64,000 nt of DNA, from the NCBI RefSeq assembly GCF_007097395.1, contig NZ_VKDC01000023.1, positions 23,574 through 87,573 of the forward strand. Reading direction: 5' to 3'. The position numbers were made by a program, and so were the translations under genes. This document shows, one piece after another, positions 1 to 9,051 of this stretch; within the stretch, counting starts at the first letter, position 1, and the number at the start of each line of letters is the position of its first letter. This stretch comes from Fulvivirga sp. M361. GTDB taxonomy: Bacteria; Bacteroidota; Bacteroidia; Cytophagales; Cyclobacteriaceae. The notes beneath the pieces are model-generated. The model was given only the letters and a program-made list of their open reading frames with translations, had not been told where the DNA came from and searched no databases.

Positions 1-1679
1 AAATTACTTTTATTCGAAAAGTATTTAACAGTAGCTGTTCTGACTTTCGGCGAGAGCAATAATGTGGATATAATTGTCGGAATTGACATAACGGCAAATG
101 CCCCGTCTATTAAGCTTATGATCGACGCAAGTGACGATGTTGCCCCTATCACTATGGTAGCGATATAAAAGTAATTATAGTAATGTGCCTTTTCTTCTCC
201 GATCATATACCCCAGGCACCTGCTACCATACCAAGAATAGCTAAAAAGGGAGGTTACGGCAAAAAATAAAATACATACCAATAGAATGTAGCTGCCAAAC
301 CCGGGAAAAGAGCTTTCAAAGGCTTTAGCTGTTACAGTCACCCCCTGGCTCTGGTTTTCTTTGATGACAACATCAATAGTACCTTCGGTTATACTATGAG
401 AAAGCTTTATGGGTAATGTACTTATAAGGTTTAGTGTACTGATAGAAATGCTGTCACCTGCATCAATACCAGCTACGTTAAGCAAAATACTATCTTTTTG
501 CTGGACCAATGTTACAGGCACGGGAACACCTGAGATTTTACTGCTTAACTTTTGTCCTTCCTCCTGCTCCAGCGCCTGGATGGTGATACTGTGAATATTT
601 TCGTTGATTTTATGATCTAACAGGATGAGGGGTTCTTTACCAATATCTATCTTTTTCTCCCATTGCCCGGTAGAGATGATGGTCAGGGCCGTTAACGTAC
701 ATACAATAATGGTATCTATAAAAGGTCCTAGCATACCTACCAAACCTTCTCTGACAGGCTCGTCAGTTTTTGCCGCACCATGAGCTATAGGCGCGGTGCC
801 AATACCGGCTTCATTTGAAAAAGCTGCTCTTCTTGAGCCTGCTATTATTATGGCACCCATGGAACCTCCCAGTACCGCATCTCCTGTAAAGGCGTCAGTG
901 ACAATCAGCCGTAACATTGTCGGCACTTCAGACAGGTTGAATATAAGGATGGTGATAACTATGAAAAAATAGAATACGACCATAATGGGTACGGTCTGGC
1001 TGGCTACAGCTGCAATTCTTTTCAAGCCTCCAAAGATCACTGCGGTTACTAATACCGTCAATGCCAGGCCAGTGTATAAGTCGGACATACGTGCAGTAGA
1101 CCCTAAGAATTGAAAATAACCGCTTTCAATATGATTTGGTATGATTAGCACGTCCCGTATCACCTGGGTCAACTGGTTGGCTTGAAATATAGGTAAACAA
1201 CCTATTGTACCGGCAATGCAAAAAAGGTAGGCTAATGGTTTCCAGTTCTTGTTCAATCCCTTATGAATGACATACATCGGTCCTCCATAGACCTTGTTAT
1301 TATCGCTGGTGTGCCGGTACATAACAGCCAGCGTACAGGTAAAATATTTAGTAGCAATGCCTACAAGAGCACTTACCCACATCCAAAAAATAGCGCCAGG
1401 GCCTCCGGTAACCATGGCTACTGCCACACCACTGATGTTACCCATTCCAACCGTAGAGGCTAATTGTGTGGACAGGGCTTGATAATGATTGATCTGCCCT
1501 TTTTCATTGGGGTTATCATGCTTTCCTCTGAGTACATTAATAGCATGGAAAAAATATTGATATGGGATAAATCTGGAATAAAAGACGAAAAAGAGACCGC
1601 CGCCCATTAGAAGTATTAATAGTGGAATACCCCATATCCAATTAGCAAAACCTACAATAAGACTTTCTATATAGTTCAA
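1..1679 (-). CDS. Sodium:alanine symporter family protein (AGCS), partial at the left edge
   Basis: An open frame on the minus strand runs without a stop off the left edge, so the C-terminus is missing. It encodes a polytopic inner-membrane carrier of the alanine/glycine:cation symporter family, which imports alanine or glycine with Na+. Visible family signatures are an N-terminal helix rich in W/G/P followed by GGGLFFVFYSRF, a STVGMGNISGVAVA segment, a GGPGAIFWMW segment and SRRAAFSNEAGIGTAPIAHG. In-frame stops lie just upstream, and the first ATG would cut into the first helix, so I take the TTG at 1679 as the start. About 100 hydrophilic residues (roughly 345-660) are inserted between two late membrane helices, where classical AlsT has a short loop. 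The family call is firm; the substrate is inferred from the family. Confidence 0.88.
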   Translation of the reverse strand, partial: MNYIESLIVGFANWIWGIPLLILLMGGGLFFVFYSRFIPYQYFFHAINVLRGKHDNPNEKGQINHYQALSTQLASTVGMGNISGVAVAMVTGGPGAIFWMWVSALVGIATKYFTCTLAVMYRHTSDNNKVYGGPMYVIHKGLNKNWKPLAYLFCIAGTIGCLPIFQANQLTQVIRDVLIIPNHIESGYFQFLGSTARMSDLYTGLALTVLVTAVIFGGLKRIAAVASQTVPIMVVFYFFIVITILIFNLSEVPTMLRLIVTDAFTGDAVLGGSMGAIIIAGSRRAAFSNEAGIGTAPIAHGAAKTDEPVREGLVGMLGPFIDTIIVCTLTALTIISTGQWEKKIDIGKEPLILLDHKINENIHSITIQALEQEEGQKLSSKISGVPVPVTLVQQKDSILLNVAGIDAGDSISISTLNLISTLPIKLSHSITEGTIDVVIKENQSQGVTVTAKAFESSFPGFGSYILLVCILFFAVTSLFSYSWYGSRCLGYMIGEEKAHYYNYFYIATIVIGATSSLASIISLIDGAFAVMSIPTIISTLLLSPKVRTATVKYFSNKSN

Positions 1680-1736
1680 AGTTTTTTTAATTTATCAAAC
1701 CTTGCGAAGATATAAAGAATTAGAACTCAGAAAAAA

Positions 1737-3707
1737 ATGAGTGATAGCTATTGGATGGATGGTCGTTTCCTTTACTTTTTCCTTTTGTTAGTTGTATTAG
1801 TAATGGTCGGCCCATATGTATGGTGTCAGACGCCTACGGAAATTGAGCGACTTGAGAAGGAGGTAAGTAAGACTTATGGCATAAATAAACTGGAAGGACT
1901 TACGCGCCTTGCCGCATACCATTTGGATTTAGATGATAAGAAGGCAGCAAAATATGCACGACAAGCCGTCAGTTTGTCAGAGACTGTTTTTTCGGAGGAA
2001 AATGTGCTTGTGCCTGAAAATGAAAGACCACTGAAGACCAACGCCTTGTTTTACCTTGGTAAAGCCTTATATAATCAGGAAAAGTATAGCCAGGCTAGAA
2101 GTAGTGCAAAGGCGGCCTATGAGGATGCGCAACTGCTCGAAAATGTTGAGTTGATGGATCAGTCACTTACACTCTTAGATAAAATCGACGCTATCGAACC
2201 TCCCAAAAGTGGTTTTATTCAGCGAACGTTAAAACCACTGAATATTGGATCGAAAATCAATGCGGCATCCTCTGATCTCAGGATATCAACCATATTAAAA
2301 ATGGGTAGGATGTATGAGAAAAAGGGAAATTATTCAAAGGCGGTAGAGCAGTACACAAAAGCAATTAATTTTTTACGGAACAAAGGGGATGCAACTGAAA
2401 TTGCCCGGCTACAAACAAAAATAGCTGAACTTAATAAAGCTGATGGAAAATATAGCGAGGCACTGGCATTTTACCAGATCTCAACTGAAAACTATGAAAA
2501 ACTCGGTGATACGCTTTCTGCCAGGGAGTCCAAACAGGGATTGGAAGAGATTTTTGAGGAAATACAAACGCTTCAGCCGCAAGCGACAGAACAGTCAACA
2601 AGTATGACTACTGTACAAGAAATGCCATCGGTCAAAGACCAACCGGAAGTAGAAAGAAATGATATCATAGAGACGGCAGACCGTTACAGAACGCTTGCGA
2701 TGGAATTTGAGCAAAAGGAAGATTATGATCAGTCATTGAAATACTATAAGCTTTATGCGGACCTGAATACACGTTTGGTAGAAGAGGAGAGGCGTCAGGC
2801 TATGGACTCCATTGAATTACAAAACAAAGCACAACAAATCAGGTTGTTGGTCCAGGAGAACGATCTTGGTGAAATGGAACTGTATCAGAAAAATGCTGAA
2901 CTGGATCGTCAAGAGTCTTTTAAGCAAAGCCTGTTGCTGGGCTTAATAGTGTTATCGATTCTGGCAGCCATGTTTTACTGGCTTTTTTTGTCTAAACGTC
3001 GTGCTCATAAACGACTGAAGATGACTTATCTAAATCTGGAAACCACTAAAACCCAATTAGCATCTGCAGAGAAGAAGATAAAAAAATTACTTGGGCAACA
3101 GGTATCTGATGAAATTGCCAACGCTTTACTATCAGAAGACCAGGAGGTAAAAAATATTAGCAAATTCGTATGTGTCATGTTTCTTGATATTCGTGACTTT
3201 ACACCGTTTGCCGAAAAGAAAAAACCAGAAGAGATCATCGCTTATCAAAATGATGTATTTGGCTTTATGATCGAAATAGTTTCAAAGTATCATGGTGTGA
3301 TCAACCAATTTATGGGAGATGGTTTTATGGCTACTTTCGGGGCTCCGGTTTCTCATGGGAATGACATTCAAAATGCTTTTTCAGCCGCAGCCGAGATTTT
3401 AAAGGAGGTAAACGAGCGCAGCAACTCAGGCAGGATAGCCAAAACAAAGGTAGGAATAGGTCTGCATGCCGGCCAGGTAGTAGCGGGTAATGTGGGTACG
3501 GAAATAAGGAAACAGTATTCTATTACCGGTAATACGGTGATTACAGCTGCCAGGATAGAGCAACTCAATAAAACATACAAGTCACAGTTATTAATTTCTG
3601 AAACTGTGGCAAAAGGTATAGAAAATAGCAATTTGCAATATGAAGAATGCATAGAAACCACTGTGAAAGGTCGGGAGAAGCCGATTAAAATATATAAAGT
3701 AGCCTGA
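1737..3707 (+). CDS. TPR-repeat membrane protein with class III nucleotide cyclase domain
   Basis: 656 residues. A hydrophobic N-terminus (about 10-30) acts as signal peptide or anchor. TPR-like helical repeats follow at about 45-145, 185-275 and 315-360, then a membrane helix at about 397-417, a coiled coil and a C-terminal adenylate/guanylate cyclase catalytic domain (about 475-656). The periplasmic TPR half probably senses a ligand or partner and the cyclase works in the cytoplasm. The metal-binding aspartates are D484 (FLDIRD) and D528 (FMGDGF). The residue that fixes the adenine base is Gln524 rather than the common Lys. The transition-state Asn position is Ile602 (GNTVITAAR), while Arg606 is kept. 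Activity and product are therefore uncertain. It is transcribed divergently from the symporter. Confidence 0.85.
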   Translation: MSDSYWMDGRFLYFFLLLVVLVMVGPYVWCQTPTEIERLEKEVSKTYGINKLEGLTRLAAYHLDLDDKKAAKYARQAVSLSETVFSEENVLVPENERPLKTNALFYLGKALYNQEKYSQARSSAKAAYEDAQLLENVELMDQSLTLLDKIDAIEPPKSGFIQRTLKPLNIGSKINAASSDLRISTILKMGRMYEKKGNYSKAVEQYTKAINFLRNKGDATEIARLQTKIAELNKADGKYSEALAFYQISTENYEKLGDTLSARESKQGLEEIFEEIQTLQPQATEQSTSMTTVQEMPSVKDQPEVERNDIIETADRYRTLAMEFEQKEDYDQSLKYYKLYADLNTRLVEEERRQAMDSIELQNKAQQIRLLVQENDLGEMELYQKNAELDRQESFKQSLLLGLIVLSILAAMFYWLFLSKRRAHKRLKMTYLNLETTKTQLASAEKKIKKLLGQQVSDEIANALLSEDQEVKNISKFVCVMFLDIRDFTPFAEKKKPEEIIAYQNDVFGFMIEIVSKYHGVINQFMGDGFMATFGAPVSHGNDIQNAFSAAAEILKEVNERSNSGRIAKTKVGIGLHAGQVVAGNVGTEIRKQYSITGNTVITAARIEQLNKTYKSQLLISETVAKGIENSNLQYEECIETTVKGREKPIKIYKVA

Positions 3708-3713
3708 AACGTT

Positions 3714-3743
3714 ATTCACTTCAATATTAAAAATTGAGTGAAT
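3714..3743. terminator. Hairpin between convergent cyclase and sixA genes
   Basis: The arms ATTCACTTCAAT and ATTGAGTGAAT pair with one bulged base around a 7-nt AT-rich loop, and a short outer CCTGA/TCAGG pairing lies nearby. The hairpin sits where the two convergent genes meet and contains the last codons of the minus-strand gene. There is no long U-tract, so terminator function is inferred from its position. Confidence 0.4.
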
Positions 3744-4227
3744 CAGGGAATTCGTAGCTCACTAATTTTCCTGTACCCTCTGAAACCTGTTTCCAGGAAT
3801 CCATATCAAATGCTATTTTCACCACACCACAGGTGGTTATATTGCCGATTTCATCATTGGTCAGATATTCTGATACATAAGTAATGGAAGGGTTATGTCC
3901 TACGATCAACACCGTGCTCCATTCATCTTTCAGTTGGTTGACGACCTGTAACAATGTTCTGGGTGATGCTTCATACACTTCCTCATTCACATGTATTTTA
4001 TTGGTATCATAACGAATTTGTTCAGCCACCAATGATGCCGTAGTCTTAGCTCTAACCGCCGGGCTGGTAATAATGATGTCAAAATGAACATTATTCTTTT
4101 CGAAATTTATGCCCATCCGGGTTGAATTCTGCAATCCTACAGAGTTTAGCTCTCTTTGAAGGTCTTGCTGTTCAGCCGTTTTTTCTGCTGCTCGGGCGTG
4201 TCTTAGAAGAAAGAGTGTTTTTTCCAT
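3727..4227 (-). CDS. sixA: SixA-like histidine phosphatase
   Basis: 166 residues, the usual length for the small SixA branch of the histidine phosphatase (phosphoglycerate mutase-like) superfamily. SixA removes phosphate from phosphohistidine, classically on HPt domains or the phosphotransferase system. The catalytic RHA motif is at R9-H10, a conserved Arg is at about 59 (SPAVRAKTT) and the second catalytic His is H111 (IVGHNPS). No signal peptide is visible, so it is cytoplasmic. It is divergent from topA and convergent with the cyclase gene. The fold is certain; the specific substrate is inferred. Confidence 0.85.
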   Translation of the reverse strand: MEKTLFLLRHARAAEKTAEQQDLQRELNSVGLQNSTRMGINFEKNNVHFDIIITSPAVRAKTTASLVAEQIRYDTNKIHVNEEVYEASPRTLLQVVNQLKDEWSTVLIVGHNPSITYVSEYLTNDEIGNITTCGVVKIAFDMDSWKQVSEGTGKLVSYEFPDSLNF

Positions 4228-4364
4228 AGTAAAAATTGTCAGTGCAAGTAGTCGGGTATTCGTCAGAATAACAAATGTCAGTTGATTATTTAAGCAGTCC
4301 GCATAATTTTATTCTTAAATTTTTTCTTGATATTTGAATTTTTCATACGATCAGCACAAAGCGA

Positions 4365-6677
4365 ATGGCAAAGAATTTAGTGATAGTAGAATCACCCGCA
4401 AAGGCTAAGACCATAGAAGGGTATTTGGGAAAGGATTATAAAGTGACCTCCAGTTATGGCCATGTTCGGGACTTGCCGAAGGGTGATAAGGCCATTGATA
4501 AAGAGAATGGATTTAAACCGACGTATGAAATAACGGCTGATAAAAAAACGGTTATTAAGGAACTCAAAAAATTGTCCAAAGACGCGGAGGTTATTTACCT
4601 TGCGAGTGATGATGACCGTGAAGGAGAAGCTATTTCATGGCATTTAAAGGAGGCTTTGGATCTTGAGGATACTAAAACCCGGCGCATCGTTTTTAGAGAG
4701 ATCACTAAAAATGCAATTGACAATGCTATCAAAAGTCCAAGGGGCATAGATTTAGACCTCGTAAATGCTCAGCAAGCAAGAAGAGTGCTGGACAGATTAG
4801 TAGGCTTTGAGCTTTCACCTATTTTGTGGAAAAAGATTAAAACGGGCCTGTCAGCCGGAAGGGTTCAGTCTGTAGCTGTACGGTTAGTGGTAGAGAGAGA
4901 AAGAGCAATTGATAAATTCGAGGCTAAATCGTCCTACAAAATAACAGCTTTGTTCAACTTGGGGGATGGTAAAGAGCTGAATGCAGAGCTCAGTAGTAAG
5001 TTTGCAACGGAAGAAGAAGCCATAGCTTTTTTGGAAGCATGTAAAGGCGCTGAATTTTCGATAGAAGACTTACAGAAAAAGCCAACAAAAAAATCTCCTG
5101 CAGCACCTTTTACTACTTCTACATTGCAGCAGGAGGCAAGTAGAAAACTTGGTTTTTCCGTAGCCCAGACCATGTCAATCGCTCAAAAATTATATGAGGG
5201 TGGTATAATTTCATACATGAGGACAGATTCGGTAAACCTGTCTGATGAAGCTGTCAATGGCGCTGTTAAGCAGATAAAATCAGGTTACGGAGAAGAATAT
5301 GTAAACGTTAGGCATTACAAAACCAAGTCTTCCTCTGCGCAGGAAGCTCACGAAGCTATTCGACCTACCAACTTTGGAGTTACAGAGCCTTCTGCCGACA
5401 GAAATGGCGTCAGGCTTTATGAATTGATATGGAAAAGAGCCATTGCCAGTCAGATGGCTGATGCTCAAATAGAAAAAACTACAGCGCAAATAGGTATATC
5501 TACAGTAGACAAAAAACTTACTGCTACGGGTGAGGTGATCAAGTTTGATGGGTTTTTGTCAGTATACCTTGAATCAACAGACGATGAGGATGAGGAGGAA
5601 CAGAAAGGCATGCTACCACCTTTACAGATAGGACAGGTGTTGGATTTAAACTTTATGAAGGCCCGTCAAGGGTTTTCAAGGCCTCCTGCGCGTTTTACTG
5701 AGGCAAGCCTGGTAAAACAGTTGGAAGAAATGGGAATTGGCCGTCCTTCTACTTATGCACCTACCATATCTACTATCCAGAAAAGGAATTACGTAGAGAA
5801 AGAATTCCGGGAAGGTAAGGAACGACAATATGCTTCCATTACACTGCGTAAAGGTGAGATAAAAAAAGAAGTGCTTACCGAAATTACTGGTACTGAGAAA
5901 AATAAACTGTTTCCTACCAATATTGCAATGGTAGTTAATGACTTCTTGGTAGATCACTTTCCCAATGTGACTAACTTTGGCTTTACTGCTGAAGTGGAGA
6001 AAGAGTTTGATGAAATTGCGCAGGGCTCCAAGCCATGGGATAAGATGATTGAAGATTTCTATGGTGATTTTCACACCAAAGTAGAAACCACGGAGAATAT
6101 TGAGCGATCAGAAGTGCCAAGTTCACGGGAACTTGGCATAGACCCTAAAACAGGCAAAAAAGTAGTGGCACGGCTAGGCAGGTTCGGGCCGCTGGTGCAG
6201 TTAGGAGAAGAAGAAGAGGGAGAAGAAAAACCGAAATATGCCAGTTTGAGAACAGGGCAGTTTATCGAAAACATCACGCTGGAAGATGCGTTGGAGTTAT
6301 TCAAATTACCGAGAGAAATAGGAGAGTTTGAAGATAAAGTCATGCAGGCGGCTATTGGACGTTTTGGACCATATGTCAAGCACGACGGTAAGTTTGTCTC
6401 CATTCCAAAAACAGATGATCCTTACACTATCACCGCTGAAAGGGCTACAGAACTGATTCTGGCCAAACGTGAAGCCGATGCCAATAAATATATAAAAGTG
6501 TTTGAGGAAAACCCGGACATTCAGGTGCTTAATGGTCGTTATGGTCCCTATATAAAAGCAGGGAAAAAGAATGTCAAGATACCTAAAGATAAAGAAGCCG
6601 CTGAACTGACCCTTGAAGAATGCCTGGAATTAGCAGAAAAGGCTCCGGAAAAAAAAGGTAGAGGTAGAAAGAGTTAG
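4365..6677 (+). CDS. topA: DNA topoisomerase I
   Basis: 770 residues, type IA topoisomerase, which relaxes negative supercoils by transient cleavage of one strand. The TOPRIM domain opens the protein (VESPAKAKTIEGYLG; acidic triad in ASDDDREGEAIS). The catalytic tyrosine is Y284 in ISYMRTDSVNLS. The C-terminal third carries short repeats built on GRFGPLVQLG, GRFGPYVKHDG and GRYGPYIKAG, followed by a basic tail. These repeats replace the four-cysteine zinc ribbons of E. coli TopA, as is normal in many Bacteroidota. The ATG at 4365 directly precedes the conserved VIVESPAKAKTI segment and fits the family start. Confidence 0.97.
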   Translation: MAKNLVIVESPAKAKTIEGYLGKDYKVTSSYGHVRDLPKGDKAIDKENGFKPTYEITADKKTVIKELKKLSKDAEVIYLASDDDREGEAISWHLKEALDLEDTKTRRIVFREITKNAIDNAIKSPRGIDLDLVNAQQARRVLDRLVGFELSPILWKKIKTGLSAGRVQSVAVRLVVERERAIDKFEAKSSYKITALFNLGDGKELNAELSSKFATEEEAIAFLEACKGAEFSIEDLQKKPTKKSPAAPFTTSTLQQEASRKLGFSVAQTMSIAQKLYEGGIISYMRTDSVNLSDEAVNGAVKQIKSGYGEEYVNVRHYKTKSSSAQEAHEAIRPTNFGVTEPSADRNGVRLYELIWKRAIASQMADAQIEKTTAQIGISTVDKKLTATGEVIKFDGFLSVYLESTDDEDEEEQKGMLPPLQIGQVLDLNFMKARQGFSRPPARFTEASLVKQLEEMGIGRPSTYAPTISTIQKRNYVEKEFREGKERQYASITLRKGEIKKEVLTEITGTEKNKLFPTNIAMVVNDFLVDHFPNVTNFGFTAEVEKEFDEIAQGSKPWDKMIEDFYGDFHTKVETTENIERSEVPSSRELGIDPKTGKKVVARLGRFGPLVQLGEEEEGEEKPKYASLRTGQFIENITLEDALELFKLPREIGEFEDKVMQAAIGRFGPYVKHDGKFVSIPKTDDPYTITAERATELILAKREADANKYIKVFEENPDIQVLNGRYGPYIKAGKKNVKIPKDKEAAELTLEECLELAEKAPEKKGRGRKS

Positions 6678-6765
6678 TGCTCTATTCGATAGGTTGGATA
6701 GCAGGTCATCCTGTTTCAATTACTCAAGTGAATTTTTTTCAGTGTCACTGATAAAAGTGACAAAT

Positions 6766-6806
6766 GTATTTCATTAAGCGTTATATTTATACTCTTAATG
6801 AAATAC
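6766..6806 (+). promoter_or_regulatory. Perfect 13-bp inverted repeat covering the start codon of the next gene
   Basis: Left arm GTATTTCATTAAG (6766-6778) and right arm CTTAATGAAATAC (6794-6806) are perfect reverse complements with a 15-nt AT-rich spacer. The ATG at 6798 lies inside the right arm. In RNA this would hide the start codon in a stem; in DNA it could be an operator. The symmetry is seen directly, the function is inferred. Confidence 0.5.
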
Positions 6807-8276
6807 CTCCTATATATTACACTATTCCTGGTTGCAGTCAACGCTGCAGGCGCTCAATCTTTTGACAAACTCCCTGAAGAGTATCGTCAAAAAATAGAGA
6901 AGATCAAGAGCAAAAAAAGGCAGCTAAGAAAGTACGAAAAATACCTTAGAAAGACTTACGGGGAAAAACAAAGCTCCTCCCTTGATTCACTGAAAAACAA
7001 ACCTGGAAATCATTCTATAGATAGTTCACAAAAGGTGATTACTGTGCCTGGTAAAGTGAGTGATGAGGTTGTCTCAGGCCAGGACATATCTTTGCCGGAA
7101 AGCACACAAAGGAGATTGCTTGACACCGTTTCTGACTCATTAAACAGGCAGGTAGGACTACCACCAGGTTTCAAAGCTGATTCATTAACAGTAAAACGAG
7201 CCAAGGATCAATTAAAGGCTAATTCAAAGACGGAATTGGATAAACATGCCGGAATCAATCTTCCCGGTGTCTCACTGGATTCTACGCTTACAGAAACACT
7301 GGGTACAGAGACTAAAGTCAGGTCAAAAGCGCTGTTAGAGGATGAACTTGAAACAGACCTACCTGATGTCTCCTTAGATTCCACGTTAACTGATACAATA
7401 GCTAAAGAGGTTAAAATCAAATCAAAAGAAGTTTTGGAAGACCAAACCGGTGTGCAAATACCCGATATCTCATTGGACTCAGCCGGAAGAGCAAATATGA
7501 CCCGACAAATCGAGAGTGAGGCTGGTGAAATATTGAAGAATACAGCAGGGTTTGACGAGTTAGGTGACCAGGGTGAATTGGGCAAGCTGGAGGACTATAA
7601 AAGCCAGCTGGAGAATACGCAACAAGAGTTGAAGCAAGCCATGGCTAAAAGGCAGCTTAAAGAAAAAATGACTTCACATGCCAAAGAGTATATCTCAAAG
7701 CATGCAGATAAAATACAGCAAGTTCAATCTAAAATGAGTGACCTGAAGAAAAAATATAGTTATGTGCCCAACAGCAATGACCTGAGTACAGCGAAAAAAA
7801 GAACTTCTCTGAAGGATGAACCATTGGGAAAAAGACTGGTATTAGGAGGTAACTTTAACGTTAGCAGAACAAATCCAATACATATTGACCTTTCACCAGT
7901 AGTCGGGTATAAAATTAATAAGCTATTTGAGGTGGGTGTTACAGGTGTTTATCGCGCACGGGTTGAAGGTAGCAAAAGTGGAGTAGGGGCAAGTGAGAAA
8001 AGTGTTTATGGATATAGTCTTTTCGTTAATCATATGGTATTTAGAAATTTCTTTGGATACCTGGAGGGTGAGAATCTAAGCAGAGTGATACAGGAGCAAG
8101 ATCAGGAGAAACGTGTGTGGGACCAAACTTTATTGTTGGGTATCGGACGTAAATTTAATGTGGCCAAGTGGTTAGAGATGCAGGCTATCATTACATACAA
8201 CTTTTTACATGACAACCAGAACGGTGTTTATGATAACCCTATTGTGTTCAAAACAGGTATAAGGATCAAGAAATAA
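6798..8276 (+). CDS. Exported protein with 33-residue repeats and a C-terminal beta-barrel-like domain
   Basis: 492 residues, family not recognised. A signal peptide is clear (about 1-20, ending AAGAQS). A charged helical stretch (25-45) is followed by three copies of a 33-residue repeat around (L/I)PxxSLDS, with the motif prolines at 156, 189 and 222, joined by helical segments. A coiled coil covers about 255-330. The last 145 residues alternate hydrophobic and polar residues with aromatic ends (LVLGGNFNVS, IDLSPVVGYKI, VGVTGVYRARV), suggesting an outer-membrane beta sheet or barrel. It may span the periplasm from the outer membrane. It stands alone between topA and the sirtuin gene. Confidence 0.7.
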   Translation: MKYLLYITLFLVAVNAAGAQSFDKLPEEYRQKIEKIKSKKRQLRKYEKYLRKTYGEKQSSSLDSLKNKPGNHSIDSSQKVITVPGKVSDEVVSGQDISLPESTQRRLLDTVSDSLNRQVGLPPGFKADSLTVKRAKDQLKANSKTELDKHAGINLPGVSLDSTLTETLGTETKVRSKALLEDELETDLPDVSLDSTLTDTIAKEVKIKSKEVLEDQTGVQIPDISLDSAGRANMTRQIESEAGEILKNTAGFDELGDQGELGKLEDYKSQLENTQQELKQAMAKRQLKEKMTSHAKEYISKHADKIQQVQSKMSDLKKKYSYVPNSNDLSTAKKRTSLKDEPLGKRLVLGGNFNVSRTNPIHIDLSPVVGYKINKLFEVGVTGVYRARVEGSKSGVGASEKSVYGYSLFVNHMVFRNFFGYLEGENLSRVIQEQDQEKRVWDQTLLLGIGRKFNVAKWLEMQAIITYNFLHDNQNGVYDNPIVFKTGIRIKK

Positions 8277-8337
8277 CAGGTAGGTATGCCAGAACCTGTG
8301 GAGCTTAAGGGGCATATTACGTTTACATTTAGCAGAA

Positions 8338-9027
8338 ATGAAAAAAATAGCAGTTTTGACAGGTGCCGGAGTGAGTGCTGAAAGTGGAATAGCCACTTTT
8401 AGGGATGCAGATGGGTTATGGGAAGGACACGATGTAATGGAGGTGGCATCTCCCGAAGGCTGGCGCAGAAATCCGGAGTTAGTGTTAGAGTTTTACAATC
8501 AACGTAGAAAAGCGGCACTGAATGCGAAACCGAATAAAGCACATATAGGACTCGCTGAACTGGAAGACCATTTTGACGTCACTATCATTACCCAAAACGT
8601 AGATGAATTGCATGAACAAGCAGGGTCTTCTAATGTAATCCACCTTCATGGAAAGTTATTCGAATCACGTAGTACGGCAGACCCTTCTTTAATCTACTCC
8701 ATGGATTCCTGGCAGTTAAATATTGGAGACCTTTGTGAGAAAGGATCACAACTTCGGCCTAACATTGTCTGGTTTGGTGAGATGGTACCAATGATTGAAG
8801 TTGCGGCTCAGTTAGTTTCCGGGTGTGATTTTTTTGTGGTAGCGGGCACATCACTTTTAGTTTATCCTGCGGCTAGTTTGATTGATTACGTGGCGCCTGA
8901 AATATCCAAATACCTTATCGATCCAAAAATACCTGATATGGGTCATTACACCAATCTCACGCTAATAGAAGATAAGGCTACTTCAGGGGTAGAGAAGTTG
9001 AAAACGGCTCTTATACAACAGAAATAG
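8338..9027 (+). CDS. NAD-dependent protein deacylase, Sir2 family, lacking zinc cysteines
   Basis: 229 residues. Sirtuins remove acyl groups from lysines using NAD+. The NAD-binding motifs GAGVSAESGIATFRD and TQNVDELHE, the catalytic His104 (IHLHG) and the VWFGE segment are all present. Y53 and R56 (FYNQRR) match the Tyr-Arg pair that in SIRT5 and CobB favours succinyl or malonyl lysine. The four zinc-binding cysteines expected between HLHG and VWFGE are missing: that segment (ESRSTADPSLIYS onward) has only Cys133. The call to family is firm. Acyl preference is inferred from the Y-R pair. Confidence 0.92.
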   Translation: MKKIAVLTGAGVSAESGIATFRDADGLWEGHDVMEVASPEGWRRNPELVLEFYNQRRKAALNAKPNKAHIGLAELEDHFDVTIITQNVDELHEQAGSSNVIHLHGKLFESRSTADPSLIYSMDSWQLNIGDLCEKGSQLRPNIVWFGEMVPMIEVAAQLVSGCDFFVVAGTSLLVYPAASLIDYVAPEISKYLIDPKIPDMGHYTNLTLIEDKATSGVEKLKTALIQQK

Positions 9028-9051
9028 AATACAAGGAAAGATTCTCTTTGA

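Noticed and set aside
409..1482. Small plus-strand frames at 409-594, 1263-1463 and 1294-1482
   Set aside because: They lie inside the minus-strand symporter gene, whose conserved motifs leave no doubt about the coding strand.
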